In this document: positions 9,050 to 17,955 of the stretch, one piece after another
How the letters are laid out: every line of letters starts with the position of its first letter
Position numbering within the stretch: the stretch's first letter is position 1
Assembly (NCBI GenBank): GCA_902777325.1
Contig: CACYTH010000001.1
Location: forward strand, 158,772-222,771
Direction of reading: 5' to 3'
Length of the DNA: 64,000 bases
DNA from: an uncultured Coriobacteriaceae bacterium
GTDB lineage: Bacteria > Actinomycetota > Coriobacteriia > Coriobacteriales > Atopobiaceae
Notes under the pieces: generated by a model
The model's input: only the letters and a program-made list of their open reading frames with translations
What the model was told of the DNA's origin: nothing
Database searches by the model: none
Position numbers and translations under genes: made by a program

Positions 9050-9151
9050 GTGACTCCCCCTCGGTCTCCCCTCCCCACGCCGAGCCGGCACAATGGGTCA
9101 CCCACTCGGCGACGACGCATCCATGATAGCGCCTACCAGCGCATTTGTGGA

Positions 9152-11284
9152 TTATCGTGCGTCACTCTGAGCGGATGCCAGCCGGGCCCTGCCCTGCCGG
9201 ACGAGGGGGCGCGTGTTGAGGGCGGCGATGCCCACCGTCGAGAGGTTGTGCAGCGTGGCGGCCGTGGTGAGCGGAATGACCGACGCAACGCCGAGAGCAA
9301 TCAGAGCCGTGTTGAAACCCACGATGAGATGGTAGCGAGAGGAGATCCTCCTCTGCAGGCGCATGCTCAGGACGCGCGCGTGCACCAGCTTTTCCAGCGA
9401 GTCGTCGCGCACCGACACGTCGGCCACCGTGCGCGCGATGTCGGAGGCGTCCGCGAGCGCGACCGAGACGGACGCAGCCGCAAGGGCCGGCGAGTCGTTG
9501 ATGCCATCGCCCACCATCACCACGCGATGCCCCGCCGACTCGAGCCGCTCGACCTCGGCCGCCTTGTCCTCGGGAAGCACCTGCGCCAGATAGTGGTCGA
9601 TACCTGCGCTTTTGGCTACCACACGCGCGGCCTGCTCGGCATCTCCCGTAAGCATCACGATACGAGAGAGTCCCAGCTCGCGCAGGCGCGCGATCAGAGC
9701 CCTTGTGCCAGGACGCAGCGGGTCGTCGACGCAGAGGGCCCCAAGCAGCCTGCCGGCAAGCGCGAAGTAGATGTGGCTGGCCCCGGGTGCCTCGGTCTCG
9801 AGACACTCCTCGAAGCCCTCCGGCACCGGCACGCCCTCGTCCTCGAAGACGAAGTGCGCACTGCCGATGACGGCATGCTCGCCGGCGACGTTGGCCGCGA
9901 TGCCGTGGGCCACCACGTAGCGCACCTCGGCATGGAGCTCGCGGTCGTGGGCAAGCCCGCGCTCGCGTGCCCCCTCCACGATGGCGCTGGCAACCGAGTG
10001 CGGGTAGTGTTCCTCGATGCAGGCCGCCAGGCACAGGATCTCCTCCGGCTCGACCTCGCCCGCCGAGACCACCGACACCAGGCGCGGAGCGGCCTCGGTC
10101 AGGGTGCCCGTCTTGTCGAAGACGACCGTGTCGGCCGTCGCCAGCGCCTCGAGATACTTGCCTCCCTTGAACACCACACCCTGCGCCGCAGACTCGCGCA
10201 TGGCGCTCATCACGGCGATGGGCGTAGAGAGGCGGATCGCGCAGGAGTAGTCCACCATGAGCACGGCGAGCGCCTTCTTGATGTTGCGCGTGGCCAGGTA
10301 GATGCCAATGAAGCTGGCGAAGGCGACGGGCACGAGCCCGTCTGCCAGGCGCTCGGCACGCCCCTGGCTCTCCGCCTTGAGCTCCGAGCTGCGTTCCACC
10401 ATCTGTGCGATGGCATCGATGTGCGCCTTGCCGACGGGGGCGGTGATGCGCACCGTCAGCTCCCCCTCCTCGACAGCCGTGCCGGAGTAGACGCTCGAAC
10501 CCGCATCCTTGTGCACGAGGGCGGCCTCGCCGGTCATCGACGCCTCGTTGACCTCGGCCTCGCCGGAGACCACCGTACCGTCCACGCCAAGGACCGCCCC
10601 GGCGCGCACGCGCAGGCAGTCCCCCACCCGCACGTCCTCTATGGGCACCTCGCGCTCGGTCTCGCCCTCTACAAGCCACACGGTAGCCGCGCGCACCACC
10701 AGGCCCTGCTGCAGGGCCAGGCGAGTCCGGTTGGACACATGGCGCTGCAGCACGTCGGAGAGCGCGAGCAGGAACATGATGGTGTCAGCCTCGCCATAGG
10801 TACCACGCTGGACCAAGGCACCTATGGCCGTCGCGTCTAGCACCTCCACGGTGAGACGTCCCGCGAGCAGCGTCTGCAGGCCCTCCAGAGCATGGCGGAC
10901 AAATCTGACCACCATCCAGGCGGTGCGCAGCGGCGCGGGCAGCAGGAGGCGGCGCAGGGCCGTCCACATCATGAGGTTGCCCGCCTCGAGCGAGAAGCGC
11001 TCGTCCTCCAGGCGCAATGCGAGGTCGGTGTCGTCGGGGCTTCCCTCGGCCACGGGAAGATGCAGGACGTCGAGCCCCGCCACCCGCTCAAGCACCTCGG
11101 TGCGGGCACTCGGCGCCATGACGACCAGAAGCGATGCGTTTGCGGTGTGTGCCTCCGCCCTCTTGACGCCCTTGACGGACCCTATGGCGGCCTCGATGCC
11201 GCGGGCCTCAGGCGCGGAGATCGTGCCGGCACTCAGATGCAGGCGCAGGCGCCCCGGCATCTCGCGGACTACGGTGTAGCGCAT
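9152..11284 (-). CDS. P1B-type heavy-metal translocating ATPase with SCA membrane motif
   Basis: A 710-residue P-type ATPase. An N-terminal HMA-like domain lacks CxxC. The actuator domain has SMTGEA (TGES in most relatives). The phosphorylation site is DKTGTLT, the nucleotide domain has EEHYPHSVA in place of the usual HP locus, and GDGINDSPAL closes the P domain. The transmembrane metal site reads DYSCAIRLSTP, that is SCA rather than CPC or SPC. Metal is therefore uncertain; Mn, Fe or Zn efflux are all possible. It is six bases downstream of a small membrane-anchored gene that is probably its partner. Confidence 0.88.
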   Translation of the reverse strand: MRYTVVREMPGRLRLHLSAGTISAPEARGIEAAIGSVKGVKRAEAHTANASLLVVMAPSARTEVLERVAGLDVLHLPVAEGSPDDTDLALRLEDERFSLEAGNLMMWTALRRLLLPAPLRTAWMVVRFVRHALEGLQTLLAGRLTVEVLDATAIGALVQRGTYGEADTIMFLLALSDVLQRHVSNRTRLALQQGLVVRAATVWLVEGETEREVPIEDVRVGDCLRVRAGAVLGVDGTVVSGEAEVNEASMTGEAALVHKDAGSSVYSGTAVEEGELTVRITAPVGKAHIDAIAQMVERSSELKAESQGRAERLADGLVPVAFASFIGIYLATRNIKKALAVLMVDYSCAIRLSTPIAVMSAMRESAAQGVVFKGGKYLEALATADTVVFDKTGTLTEAAPRLVSVVSAGEVEPEEILCLAACIEEHYPHSVASAIVEGARERGLAHDRELHAEVRYVVAHGIAANVAGEHAVIGSAHFVFEDEGVPVPEGFEECLETEAPGASHIYFALAGRLLGALCVDDPLRPGTRALIARLRELGLSRIVMLTGDAEQAARVVAKSAGIDHYLAQVLPEDKAAEVERLESAGHRVVMVGDGINDSPALAAASVSVALADASDIARTVADVSVRDDSLEKLVHARVLSMRLQRRISSRYHLIVGFNTALIALGVASVIPLTTAATLHNLSTVGIAALNTRPLVRQGRARLASAQSDAR

Positions 11285-11290
11285 GGGCGG

Positions 11291-11620
11291 CTATTCCTCT
11301 TCCGCCTCGCCGTCGATCTCGGCGATCACCTCGGCGCGAACGTCCTGCTCGAGCACGTCCATGCGCTCCTTGACGGCGGCGTCGATACGGGCCTTGCGGC
11401 GTGCCTCCACATTGATGTCGGCAGCCTCGTCGGCGATGGTCTGGGTGGCGGACGACATAACGTCGGCAGCGCGCATGCCTGCCGCGACGAGCCTCACGGC
11501 TGCACCGTGGGCCTTGTCTGACACCTCGGAGCCCCTGCTCTTGTCCGTCGTAGCTGCGCCACGGACCAGGCAGGCTGCGGCAATGCCGCCGACGGCATAG
11601 ACGATTCCGGGAATAGCCAT
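11291..11620 (-). CDS. Small membrane-anchored protein encoded with the metal ATPase (DUF6110-like)
   Basis: A 109-residue protein: one N-terminal hydrophobic segment (IPGIVYAVGGIAAACLV), then a charged, Ala-rich helical region (AARLVAAGMRAADV-like helices) and an acidic tail (EIDGEAEEE). Short proteins with this layout (DUF6110 or DUF5132 type) are often encoded directly before P1B ATPases of the same SCA type in Firmicutes and Actinobacteria; the family match is by layout only. The gene starts at 11620 behind GAGAGGAAG and is followed six bases later by the ATPase. It may recruit metal or regulate the pump. Confidence 0.7.
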   Translation of the reverse strand: MAIPGIVYAVGGIAAACLVRGAATTDKSRGSEVSDKAHGAAVRLVAAGMRAADVMSSATQTIADEAADINVEARRKARIDAAVKERMDVLEQDVRAEVIAEIDGEAEEE

Positions 11621-11628
11621 GGTTGCTT

Positions 11629-11720
11629 CCTCTCGCGATACGCCCCTTGGTTATCTTCCACCAAAAGGTTTACCGATGCTAACTAATGATTTACCTAGTC
11701 TAACATCTTTTCGCGAGAGG
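11629..11720 (-). promoter_or_regulatory. Leader of the metal ATPase operon with an inverted repeat over the ribosome binding site
   Basis: CCTCTCGCGA (11629-11638) and TCGCGAGAGG (11711-11720) are a perfect 10-bp inverted repeat 72 bp apart. On the minus strand the downstream copy contains the GAGAGGAAG ribosome binding site of the 109-residue protein, so a transcript starting upstream could hide it. Between the arms lies an A/T-rich stretch with two GGTAAA(T/C)C boxes and TTAGAC/TTAGTTAG sequences that could be metal-regulator operators. No known riboswitch fold was recognised. Confidence 0.4.
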
Positions 11721-11757
11721 TTGACGGACGAGGCACGGCCCTCGGATGCCCGTCTGC

Positions 11758-12447
11758 CTACGAGGCAGCCTCGTCCATGCGACGCCTGAACTCCGCAGCG
11801 GCGGCCGCAGGATCGTCTGCGGAGAGTATCGCACGGCCCACCAGCAGGATTCCCGGCTTGGTTGCCAAGACCGCATCCAGGTTGTTCAGGGTGATGTTGT
11901 CCACCACCGCCACCTGAGCCGACCCGCTGAGGGCACGCTCGATGTTGCGCACGAGCGCAAGCGGCATGCCGCCGACGGCACGCGTGTTGCGGTGGAACGC
12001 GTCGTGGTCGTGCAGCTCGTCCTCGTACACCCGCAGCCCCGACGGCACCACCATGTAGCGCACGCCCAGGTCCTCGAGCTCTGCCGCGCGTTGCATGAGC
12101 CCGCCGCGTCCGTCCGAGAGGTCGGCGACCACCACGCCGCCGCAGTCCTCGGCCACGTCGACGACCGCCTCGATCTCCTGATCGGTCGCAGCGGAGAGCA
12201 CGGTCACGCTCGACGCGCCGTGGGAGAACGCCGAGTACGCGATGCGCGCGCCGTTATGCCAGATCTTGGTGTCGGCCATGATGTTGACCGTGGGGAAGGC
12301 CTCTTTGATCCTGTCGATTGCCGACATGCCGGTCTCAAGCAGCAGCGGGGTGCCGACCTCGATCACGTCGAGATAGTCAGCGACTCCCCTCACGAGCGCA
12401 ATGCCATCGTCAATGCTGTAGGTATCGAGCGTCACCTGAAGCTTCAT
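11758..12447 (-). CDS. OMP decarboxylase-superfamily protein of the KGPDC/HPS group, atypical active site
   Basis: A 229-residue TIM barrel of the group that includes 3-keto-L-gulonate-6-phosphate decarboxylase and 3-hexulose-6-phosphate synthase (VTLDTYSIDDGIALV, DYLDVIEVGTPLLLETG, GILLVGRAIL). The superfamily motif DxKxxD after strand 3 reads ADTKIWHNG, so the last Asp is His. The phosphate-loop end (LVGRAI) is intact. No ulaABC or other sugar genes flank it. It may be a sugar-phosphate aldolase or decarboxylase with changed chemistry. Confidence 0.7.
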   Translation of the reverse strand: MKLQVTLDTYSIDDGIALVRGVADYLDVIEVGTPLLLETGMSAIDRIKEAFPTVNIMADTKIWHNGARIAYSAFSHGASSVTVLSAATDQEIEAVVDVAEDCGGVVVADLSDGRGGLMQRAAELEDLGVRYMVVPSGLRVYEDELHDHDAFHRNTRAVGGMPLALVRNIERALSGSAQVAVVDNITLNNLDAVLATKPGILLVGRAILSADDPAAAAAEFRRRMDEAAS

Positions 12448-12672
12448 GCCTGCACCTCGATTCTTCCAGTCGACGGCGTTCAGACGGGTCTTCAGACAAC
12501 ATATACATGAGTGCCGCGCCCCAAGCGGCGCGCGCAGGCCCTCAGTTCCGCAAAAGGCGCTCGTTTTGGTCTTGAGTGTTCAAAAAGGAGACGCACTACG
12601 CGCCAGACGAGTCCCTTTACATGCGCAAACGAGCGGAGACGCCCTGTCCCCCGAGCTGGGCGGCATAACAAA

Positions 12673-12707
12673 GGCGACCCCGCGGCAGGCCATGCCGCGG
12701 GGTCGCC
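12673..12707 (-). terminator. Rho-independent terminator of htpG
   Basis: A perfect 15-bp stem (GGCGACCCCGCGGCA and its complement) around the loop GGCCA. On the minus strand it is followed by TTTGTTATG. It lies about 25 bases past the htpG stop. Confidence 0.85.
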
Positions 12708-12731
12708 AGTCGAGGCTCTGTGTCTTCTGGC

Positions 12732-14699
12732 CTACATCAGGGCGCAGACGTTCTTGGCAAACTCCACAGGGTCGTCCACCGGCAGGCCTTCGACCAGGAG
12801 CGCCTGGTCGTACAGCAGGCTGGAGTAGAGGGCGAGCTTCTCGTCGTCCCCCGCCTCCTGGGCAGCCACCAGCTTGTCAAAGACCGGATGGGAGGCGTTG
12901 AGCTCAAGCACGCGCTGGGCGCGCGGGGCGGCCTCGGCGTCGGGGCCCTGCATCATGACGCGCTCCATCTCCAGCGAGATCGGGCCCTCGGTGGTGATGC
13001 ACGCCGGCGCGTCGGTGAGGTTGGCCGACACCTTGACCGCGCTGACCTTGTCCTGGAGCTTGGCGGCCATGGCGTCAAAGAGGCCCTGGTTGTCCTTGGT
13101 GGCCTTCTCGGCCTCCTGCTTCTCCTCGTCGGTAGCGAGGTCGAGGTCGGCGGTGGAGACGTTGGCCAGCTCGAGGTCGCGCGCGTCGGTGCCCGCGTTC
13201 TCCGCGTCACCAGCCACGGCGTCCATGTGGTAGGTGCGCATGGCCTGGATCATGAACTCGTCCACGTCGGCCGTGCACAGCAGCACGTCATAGCCGCGCT
13301 TGAGGGCGCCCGTCACGGCAGGCAGCTTGGCCAGGCGCTCGCGCGAGTCGCCGGCGGCATAGAGGATCTTGTCCGAACCCTCGGGCATGGCGAGCGCGTA
13401 CTCGCGCAGCGTGACGTACTTGTCCTCCTTGGCACTCCAGAACAGCAGCAGGTCGGCCAGCTCGCCTGCGTTCATGCCATAGCTGTTGTAGATGCCAAAC
13501 TTGAGGCCCCGGCCAAAGTTCTCGAAGAACTTCTCGTAGGCCTCGCGGTCGTCCACGAGCATCGTCTGCAACTCGCTCTTGATCTTGCGCTCGACGCGCT
13601 TGGCGATGGCGCGCAGCTGGCGGTTCTGCTGCAGCGTCTCGCGGCTGATGTTGAGGGTGACGTCCGGCGAGTCCACCACGCCGCGCACGAAGTTGTAGTA
13701 GTCGGGCAGAAGGTCGGCGCACTTCTCCTGGATGAGCACGTTGGAGCTGTAGAGGGCAAGGCCCTTCTCGTAGTCCTTGCTGTAGAGGTCGAACGGTGCC
13801 TTGCTTGGGATGAAGAGCAGCGCGTCGTAGCTGATCGAGCCCTCGGCGTGGAAGGAGATGGTGCGCGCCGGCTCGCTCCAGTCGTGGAACGTGGACTTGT
13901 AGAACTCGTCGTAGTCGTCCTGCTCAACCTCGCTCTGGCGCTTCTTCCAGATCGGGGTCATGGAGTTGATGGTCTCGAGCTCCTGGTGCTCGACGTAGCG
14001 CGGGGCATCCTCGGGCAGGTCCTCGGGGTTCTCCACCGGCTCGCTCTTGGTCACCATCATCTGGATCGGGTGGCGGACGTAGTTGGAGTAGCGCTTGATG
14101 AGGTCGCGCAGACCCCACTCGGAGAGGAACTTGTCGGTGTCCTCGGCCTCGCTGGAGGCGCGCAGGTAGAGGATGACGTCGGTGCCATGCTCGCCCTCGC
14201 CGTCGCGCTCGCCTGCGGCGGCAGGCTCGATGGTGTAGCCCTCGATGCCGTCGGACTCCCAGGCAAAGGCCTGGTCCGAGCCAAACGCGCGGCTCACCAC
14301 GCGCACGCGCTCGGCAACCATGAAGCTCGAGTAGAAGCCCACGCCAAACTGGCCGATGATGTCCATCGCGTCGCCCTGGGCGTCGGAGTGCTCGGCCTTG
14401 AAGGCCTCCGAGCCGCTGTGGGCGATGGTGCCGAGGTTCTCCTCGAGCTCCTCCGCGCTCATGCCGATGCCGTTGTCGGAGATGGTGATCGTGCGCGCGT
14501 CCTTGTCAAAGGAGACACGGATGGCGAGGTCGTCCTGGTCGATGCTCACCGAGCTGTCGGTCAGCGCGGCAAACGAGAGCTTGTCGATGGCGTCGGACGC
14601 GTTTGAGACAAGCTCTCGCAGAAAGATCTCGCGGTTGGTGTAGATGGAGTTGATCATCAGGTCAAGGAGCTTCTTGCTCTCGGTCTTGAACTGCTTCAT
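12732..14699 (-). CDS. htpG: Chaperone protein HtpG (Hsp90)
   Basis: A 655-residue Hsp90. The ATP-binding domain is clear: FLRELVSNASDAIDKL, ISDNGIGMS, GQFGVGFYSSFMVAE and GTDVILYL. The middle domain (SNYVRHPIQM, YKSTFHDWSEPARTISFHAEG) and a C-terminal dimerisation region follow. It folds or remodels client proteins in the cytosol under stress. The gene is monocistronic, diverges from the deaminase gene, and ends in a strong terminator. I looked for CIRCE or HAIR heat-shock operators upstream and saw none. Confidence 0.97.
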   Translation of the reverse strand: MKQFKTESKKLLDLMINSIYTNREIFLRELVSNASDAIDKLSFAALTDSSVSIDQDDLAIRVSFDKDARTITISDNGIGMSAEELEENLGTIAHSGSEAFKAEHSDAQGDAMDIIGQFGVGFYSSFMVAERVRVVSRAFGSDQAFAWESDGIEGYTIEPAAAGERDGEGEHGTDVILYLRASSEAEDTDKFLSEWGLRDLIKRYSNYVRHPIQMMVTKSEPVENPEDLPEDAPRYVEHQELETINSMTPIWKKRQSEVEQDDYDEFYKSTFHDWSEPARTISFHAEGSISYDALLFIPSKAPFDLYSKDYEKGLALYSSNVLIQEKCADLLPDYYNFVRGVVDSPDVTLNISRETLQQNRQLRAIAKRVERKIKSELQTMLVDDREAYEKFFENFGRGLKFGIYNSYGMNAGELADLLLFWSAKEDKYVTLREYALAMPEGSDKILYAAGDSRERLAKLPAVTGALKRGYDVLLCTADVDEFMIQAMRTYHMDAVAGDAENAGTDARDLELANVSTADLDLATDEEKQEAEKATKDNQGLFDAMAAKLQDKVSAVKVSANLTDAPACITTEGPISLEMERVMMQGPDAEAAPRAQRVLELNASHPVFDKLVAAQEAGDDEKLALYSSLLYDQALLVEGLPVDDPVEFAKNVCALM

Positions 14700-14912
14700 G
14701 AGGTTGGTCGCTTCCCTTCAATCACATGTGCGGCACACCGTCCGCCGATACTCACAGATTCCTTTGTACCCATCGGCGGCGCCAGATTTCACTCGAATTC
14801 AAATCAACCAAAGTGCGGTGGTGCGCTTTTGGCAGAGCTTGGTCGCCATCGGTGGGTGCGTGCTACATTTGTCCAGATAACAAAGCGACCAGCAACGAGC
14901 CGGGAGGCCTCC

Positions 14913-16193
14913 ATGGGAATCCTCATCAAGAACACCCTCGCCATGCTTCCGTCCGAGGACGGGCACGCCGCAGGGCGCCACGACCTCTATGTCGAGGGTG
15001 CCGACATCGCAGGGATCGACGAGGCCCCGGAGGGCTTTGTGGCCAGCGAGACCATCGACGGCTCGCGCCGCCTGACCATCCCCGGCCTCATCAACGCGCA
15101 CACGCACACCTACATGAGCATAATGCGCAACGTGGCCGACGACCTGTCCTTCCCCGACTGGCTCTTTGGCACCATCGAGCCGATCGAGGACCGTCTGGAG
15201 CCGGAGGACGCCTACTGGGCCTCGCTGCTCAGCCAGATCGAGATGATCCGCACGGGCACCACCTGCTTCAACGACATGCAGATGCACATCGGGCAGACCA
15301 CGCGCGCGGTGACCGAGAGCGGCATGCGTGCCGTCATCTGCCGCGGACTGGTTGGCGGCGAGTACGACCTAGACGAGCGCCGCATCCGCGAGGCACTCGA
15401 GGAGCGCGGCGCCTTTGCCAGCTGCGACCGTCTGACCTTCCGCCTGGGACCCCACGCCCCCTACTCCTGCGGACCCGACTACCTGCGCGGCGTCGCCGAG
15501 GTGGCCAGGCGCGAGGGCATGGGCATCCACATCCACATCGCCGAGTCGCAGAGCGAGACGGACAACATGTGGAAGGACCATCACTGCACGCCCGTCGAGT
15601 ACGTGCGTGACGCAGGCGTCTTCGAGCTGCCCACCATCGCCGCGCACTGCATCCGCGTGAGCGAGTCCGACCGCGCCATTCTGGCGGAGCACGGCGTGAG
15701 CGTGGTCACCAACCCCGCGTCCAACATGAAGCTGGGCAATGGCTTCGCCCCCGTGCCCGAGCTCATGGCAGCAGGCGTCAACGTGTGCCTGGGCACCGAC
15801 GGCGCCGCCTCCAACAACGCGCAGAACATGTTCCGCGAGATGGCGCTGCTCGCACTCATCCACAAGGGCACCCACGACACGCCGCAGTGCGTCTCGGCCG
15901 ACGAGGTCCTGGACATGGCCACCCGCAACGGCGCCGCGGCGCTGGGGCTTCCCACCGGCTCGATCGAGGTGGGCAAGAAGGCCGACCTCGTGATGCTCGA
16001 CCTGGACGCCCCCTCGCTCACGCCGCTGGGCAACCCGGTTGCCGCCCTCGCCTACTCCGCAAACGGGTCGGAGGTGACCGACGTCATCATCGACGGAAAG
16101 CCCGTCATGCGCGACCGTGCGCTTCTCACCATCGACGAGCAGCGCGTCCATCACGAGATCGACCGCATCTGCAAGAGGCTGGGGCTGGCGTAG
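14913..16193 (+). CDS. mtaD: 5-methylthioadenosine/S-adenosylhomocysteine deaminase
   Basis: A 426-residue amidohydrolase that would deaminate SAH, MTA or adenosine to the inosine form. Metal ligands are visible as NAHTHTYMS (HxH), HIHIAES, AAHCIRV and GTDGAASN, with the substrate region LFGTIEPIEDRL. Start ATG at 14913 is five bases behind GGGAGG; the frame upstream is not protein-like. SAH hydrolase and SAM hydroxide adenosyltransferase genes nearby point to a SAM-product salvage role. The STAS-kinase gene follows on the same strand after 49 bases. Confidence 0.87.
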   Translation: MGILIKNTLAMLPSEDGHAAGRHDLYVEGADIAGIDEAPEGFVASETIDGSRRLTIPGLINAHTHTYMSIMRNVADDLSFPDWLFGTIEPIEDRLEPEDAYWASLLSQIEMIRTGTTCFNDMQMHIGQTTRAVTESGMRAVICRGLVGGEYDLDERRIREALEERGAFASCDRLTFRLGPHAPYSCGPDYLRGVAEVARREGMGIHIHIAESQSETDNMWKDHHCTPVEYVRDAGVFELPTIAAHCIRVSESDRAILAEHGVSVVTNPASNMKLGNGFAPVPELMAAGVNVCLGTDGAASNNAQNMFREMALLALIHKGTHDTPQCVSADEVLDMATRNGAAALGLPTGSIEVGKKADLVMLDLDAPSLTPLGNPVAALAYSANGSEVTDVIIDGKPVMRDRALLTIDEQRVHHEIDRICKRLGLA

Positions 16194-16242
16194 CGGGCAC
16201 GCCTGGCCAAGACACCCACGGGAGCAGACAAGGGGAGCCGCC

Positions 16243-17412
16243 ATGCGACACGACGAACACGATGGAACCCTCACCATCTGGCTCGAGGGGCGCATAGACG
16301 CCTCCAACGCACCAGACGTCGAGAAGGCCGCAGGCGAGCTTCTGGACAGGCTCTCCCCCGATCGCGTGCTCCTCGACTGCGGGCTGCTCGGGTTTCTCTC
16401 GAGCGCCGGCCTGCGCATCGTCATGCGCCTGCTCAAGCGCTGCCCTGACACGCGCATGGTCAACGTCACGCCCGAGGTGTACGAGGTGCTCGACATGACG
16501 GGCCTCACCGAGATCGTGCCCGTGACCAGGAAGCCGCGCGAGCAGAGCCTCGATGGCCTCAGGCAGATTGGTGCCGGAGCCTTCGGCCGGGTCTACCGCC
16601 TGGACGCCGAGCGCGTGATCAAGGTCTACGCACCCGAGGTCAACCCGTTCGAGAAGATCGAGCGCGAGCGCATAGGCGCGCGGCAGGCCTTCATCCACGG
16701 CATTCCCTCGGCCATCCCCTTCGAGACCGTGCGCGCCGGCAGGGAGCACGGCATCGTCTACGAGCTGGTGGATGCGCGCACCCTGGGCGAGGCGGTCACG
16801 GCCGAGCCCGACCGGCTCGATGAGCTCGCCGGGCGCATGGCGGACCTCCTCAGGCAGCTCCATGGCACGCGCTTCGAGGAGGGGCAGCTGCCCGACGCGC
16901 GTGACATCCTCTATGGCTGGGTTGACGTCGCCGAGAAAAGCGCCCTCTACGCGCCGCGCACCATCGAGCTGCTGCGACAGTTCGTGAAGGGCATCGGCAC
17001 CGGTGACACCTTTGTGCACGGTGACTTCCACCCCGCAAACATCATGGTGATGCCTGACGACGAGCTGCTGCTCATCGACATGGGCGACGCCTCCATGGGC
17101 AGCCCCAAGATCGACCTCGCGGGAACCTTCCACGTGCTGCGCATAGCCGCACGCAGGCCCGGCGGTGCAGAGCGCCTGTGCGGCATGTCGCAGGAGGCGC
17201 TCGACCGGCTGTGGATGGCCTTCGTGCGCAGCTACTTTGGCGTGGAGAGCCGGGCGGACATCGAGTCCGTGGAGAGCCAGCTGAGGGTGCTCGCCCTCCC
17301 CCGCACCATGGGCAGCACGGCGCGCTCCAAGCTCATCGACGACGAGACGCGCAGGCGGCAGGCGCGCGAGCTGGAGCAGCAGTTTCTCGCGGCATACGCC
17401 AACGCGCTCTAG
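16243..17412 (+). CDS. STAS domain fused to an APH-type kinase
   Basis: A 389-residue two-domain protein. Residues ~1-100 are a STAS domain of anti-sigma-antagonist type, with LLDCGLLGFLSSAGLRIVM carrying the usual phosphorylatable Ser-Ser-Ala-Gly. Residues ~105-389 are an aminoglycoside-phosphotransferase-like kinase: glycine loop QIGAGAFGRVY, VIKVY lysine, catalytic HGDFHPANIMV and metal-binding IDMGDAS. Fusions of this kind form the TIGR02172-like group in gut anaerobes, with unknown substrate. ATG at 16243 follows AGGGGAG. It is probably co-transcribed with mtaD. Confidence 0.83.
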   Translation: MRHDEHDGTLTIWLEGRIDASNAPDVEKAAGELLDRLSPDRVLLDCGLLGFLSSAGLRIVMRLLKRCPDTRMVNVTPEVYEVLDMTGLTEIVPVTRKPREQSLDGLRQIGAGAFGRVYRLDAERVIKVYAPEVNPFEKIERERIGARQAFIHGIPSAIPFETVRAGREHGIVYELVDARTLGEAVTAEPDRLDELAGRMADLLRQLHGTRFEEGQLPDARDILYGWVDVAEKSALYAPRTIELLRQFVKGIGTGDTFVHGDFHPANIMVMPDDELLLIDMGDASMGSPKIDLAGTFHVLRIAARRPGGAERLCGMSQEALDRLWMAFVRSYFGVESRADIESVESQLRVLALPRTMGSTARSKLIDDETRRRQARELEQQFLAAYANAL

Positions 17413-17422
17413 GCCCCGCCGC

Positions 17423-17955
17423 TCACGCCCCGATAAGGGAGCTCGTCTTTTGGTCAGGTCGCACGACGAGGTACCCGTCGCCCATATCGACCAGTGCCAG
17501 CAGCGAGCCCTCCTCGGGCATGAAGGCATTGCGCATGTAGGCGATGCAAAACATGAGAGGCCCGTCGCCCCCTCCACATAGACCTCGGCGCGTTGCGGCG
17601 GCAAGCCCGTGACGCGAACGACCTCTACGGTCAGGCCCTCCCTGCCCAGCAGCCTCCGCAGCTCGCGGTCATACCCATACGCCTCGTCATACCTCCTCTT
17701 GACAAACAGACAAGGCCACGGCGAGAAGGCGCAGACGGCGATGTATGTCAGGCACGAGAGCGTGGGGGCACTCTCCACCCAAGCCAGAAGCGGATCCCAC
17801 AGAAAGATAGCCTCCGCAAGCAGAATCATGGCGACAACGGATATGACCAGCAGAAACACCACGGGGCTGAGACCGGCGTGTCGTTGCGCAAACATGACGA
17901 GCCCGGGGTTCTCCATCAGGGTCTGACGCTCCCTCTGCGTGATGGGCCGTGCCAC
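17423..17955 (-). pseudogene. Two-TM membrane protein gene with a single-base frameshift
   Basis: GTG at 17955, six bases after GGGGAGG, opens a protein with two membrane segments (VVFLLVISVVAMILLAEAIF and LSCLTYIAVCAFSPWPCLFV) and a KRRYDEAYGYDREL stretch. Near VYVEG the frame breaks at a run of five C/G (17,568-17,572). One extra base there would give GGDGPLMFCIAYMRNAF and run on to ...SSLIGA and a stop at 17,423. Both halves look coding. It is a recent pseudogene, a slippage-controlled gene, or a sequencing error. Family unknown. Confidence 0.7.

Noticed and set aside
9026..10840. 604-codon plus-strand frame opposite the metal ATPase
   Set aside because: Antisense shadow: P-type ATPase motifs are clear on the other strand.
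12448..12672. Small gene or RNA between the KGPDC-like gene and htpG
   Set aside because: No ribosome site with a plausible product, and only a weak 9-bp inverted repeat (CGCTCGTTT/AAACGAGCG).
12720..14606. Long plus-strand open frame (628 codons) opposite htpG
   Set aside because: It is the complement of htpG in G/C-rich DNA; the Hsp90 motifs are on the minus strand and the shadow has no family features.
14700..14912. CIRCE or HAIR heat-shock operator upstream of htpG
   Set aside because: No TTAGCACTC or CTTGAGT inverted repeats were found in the gap.
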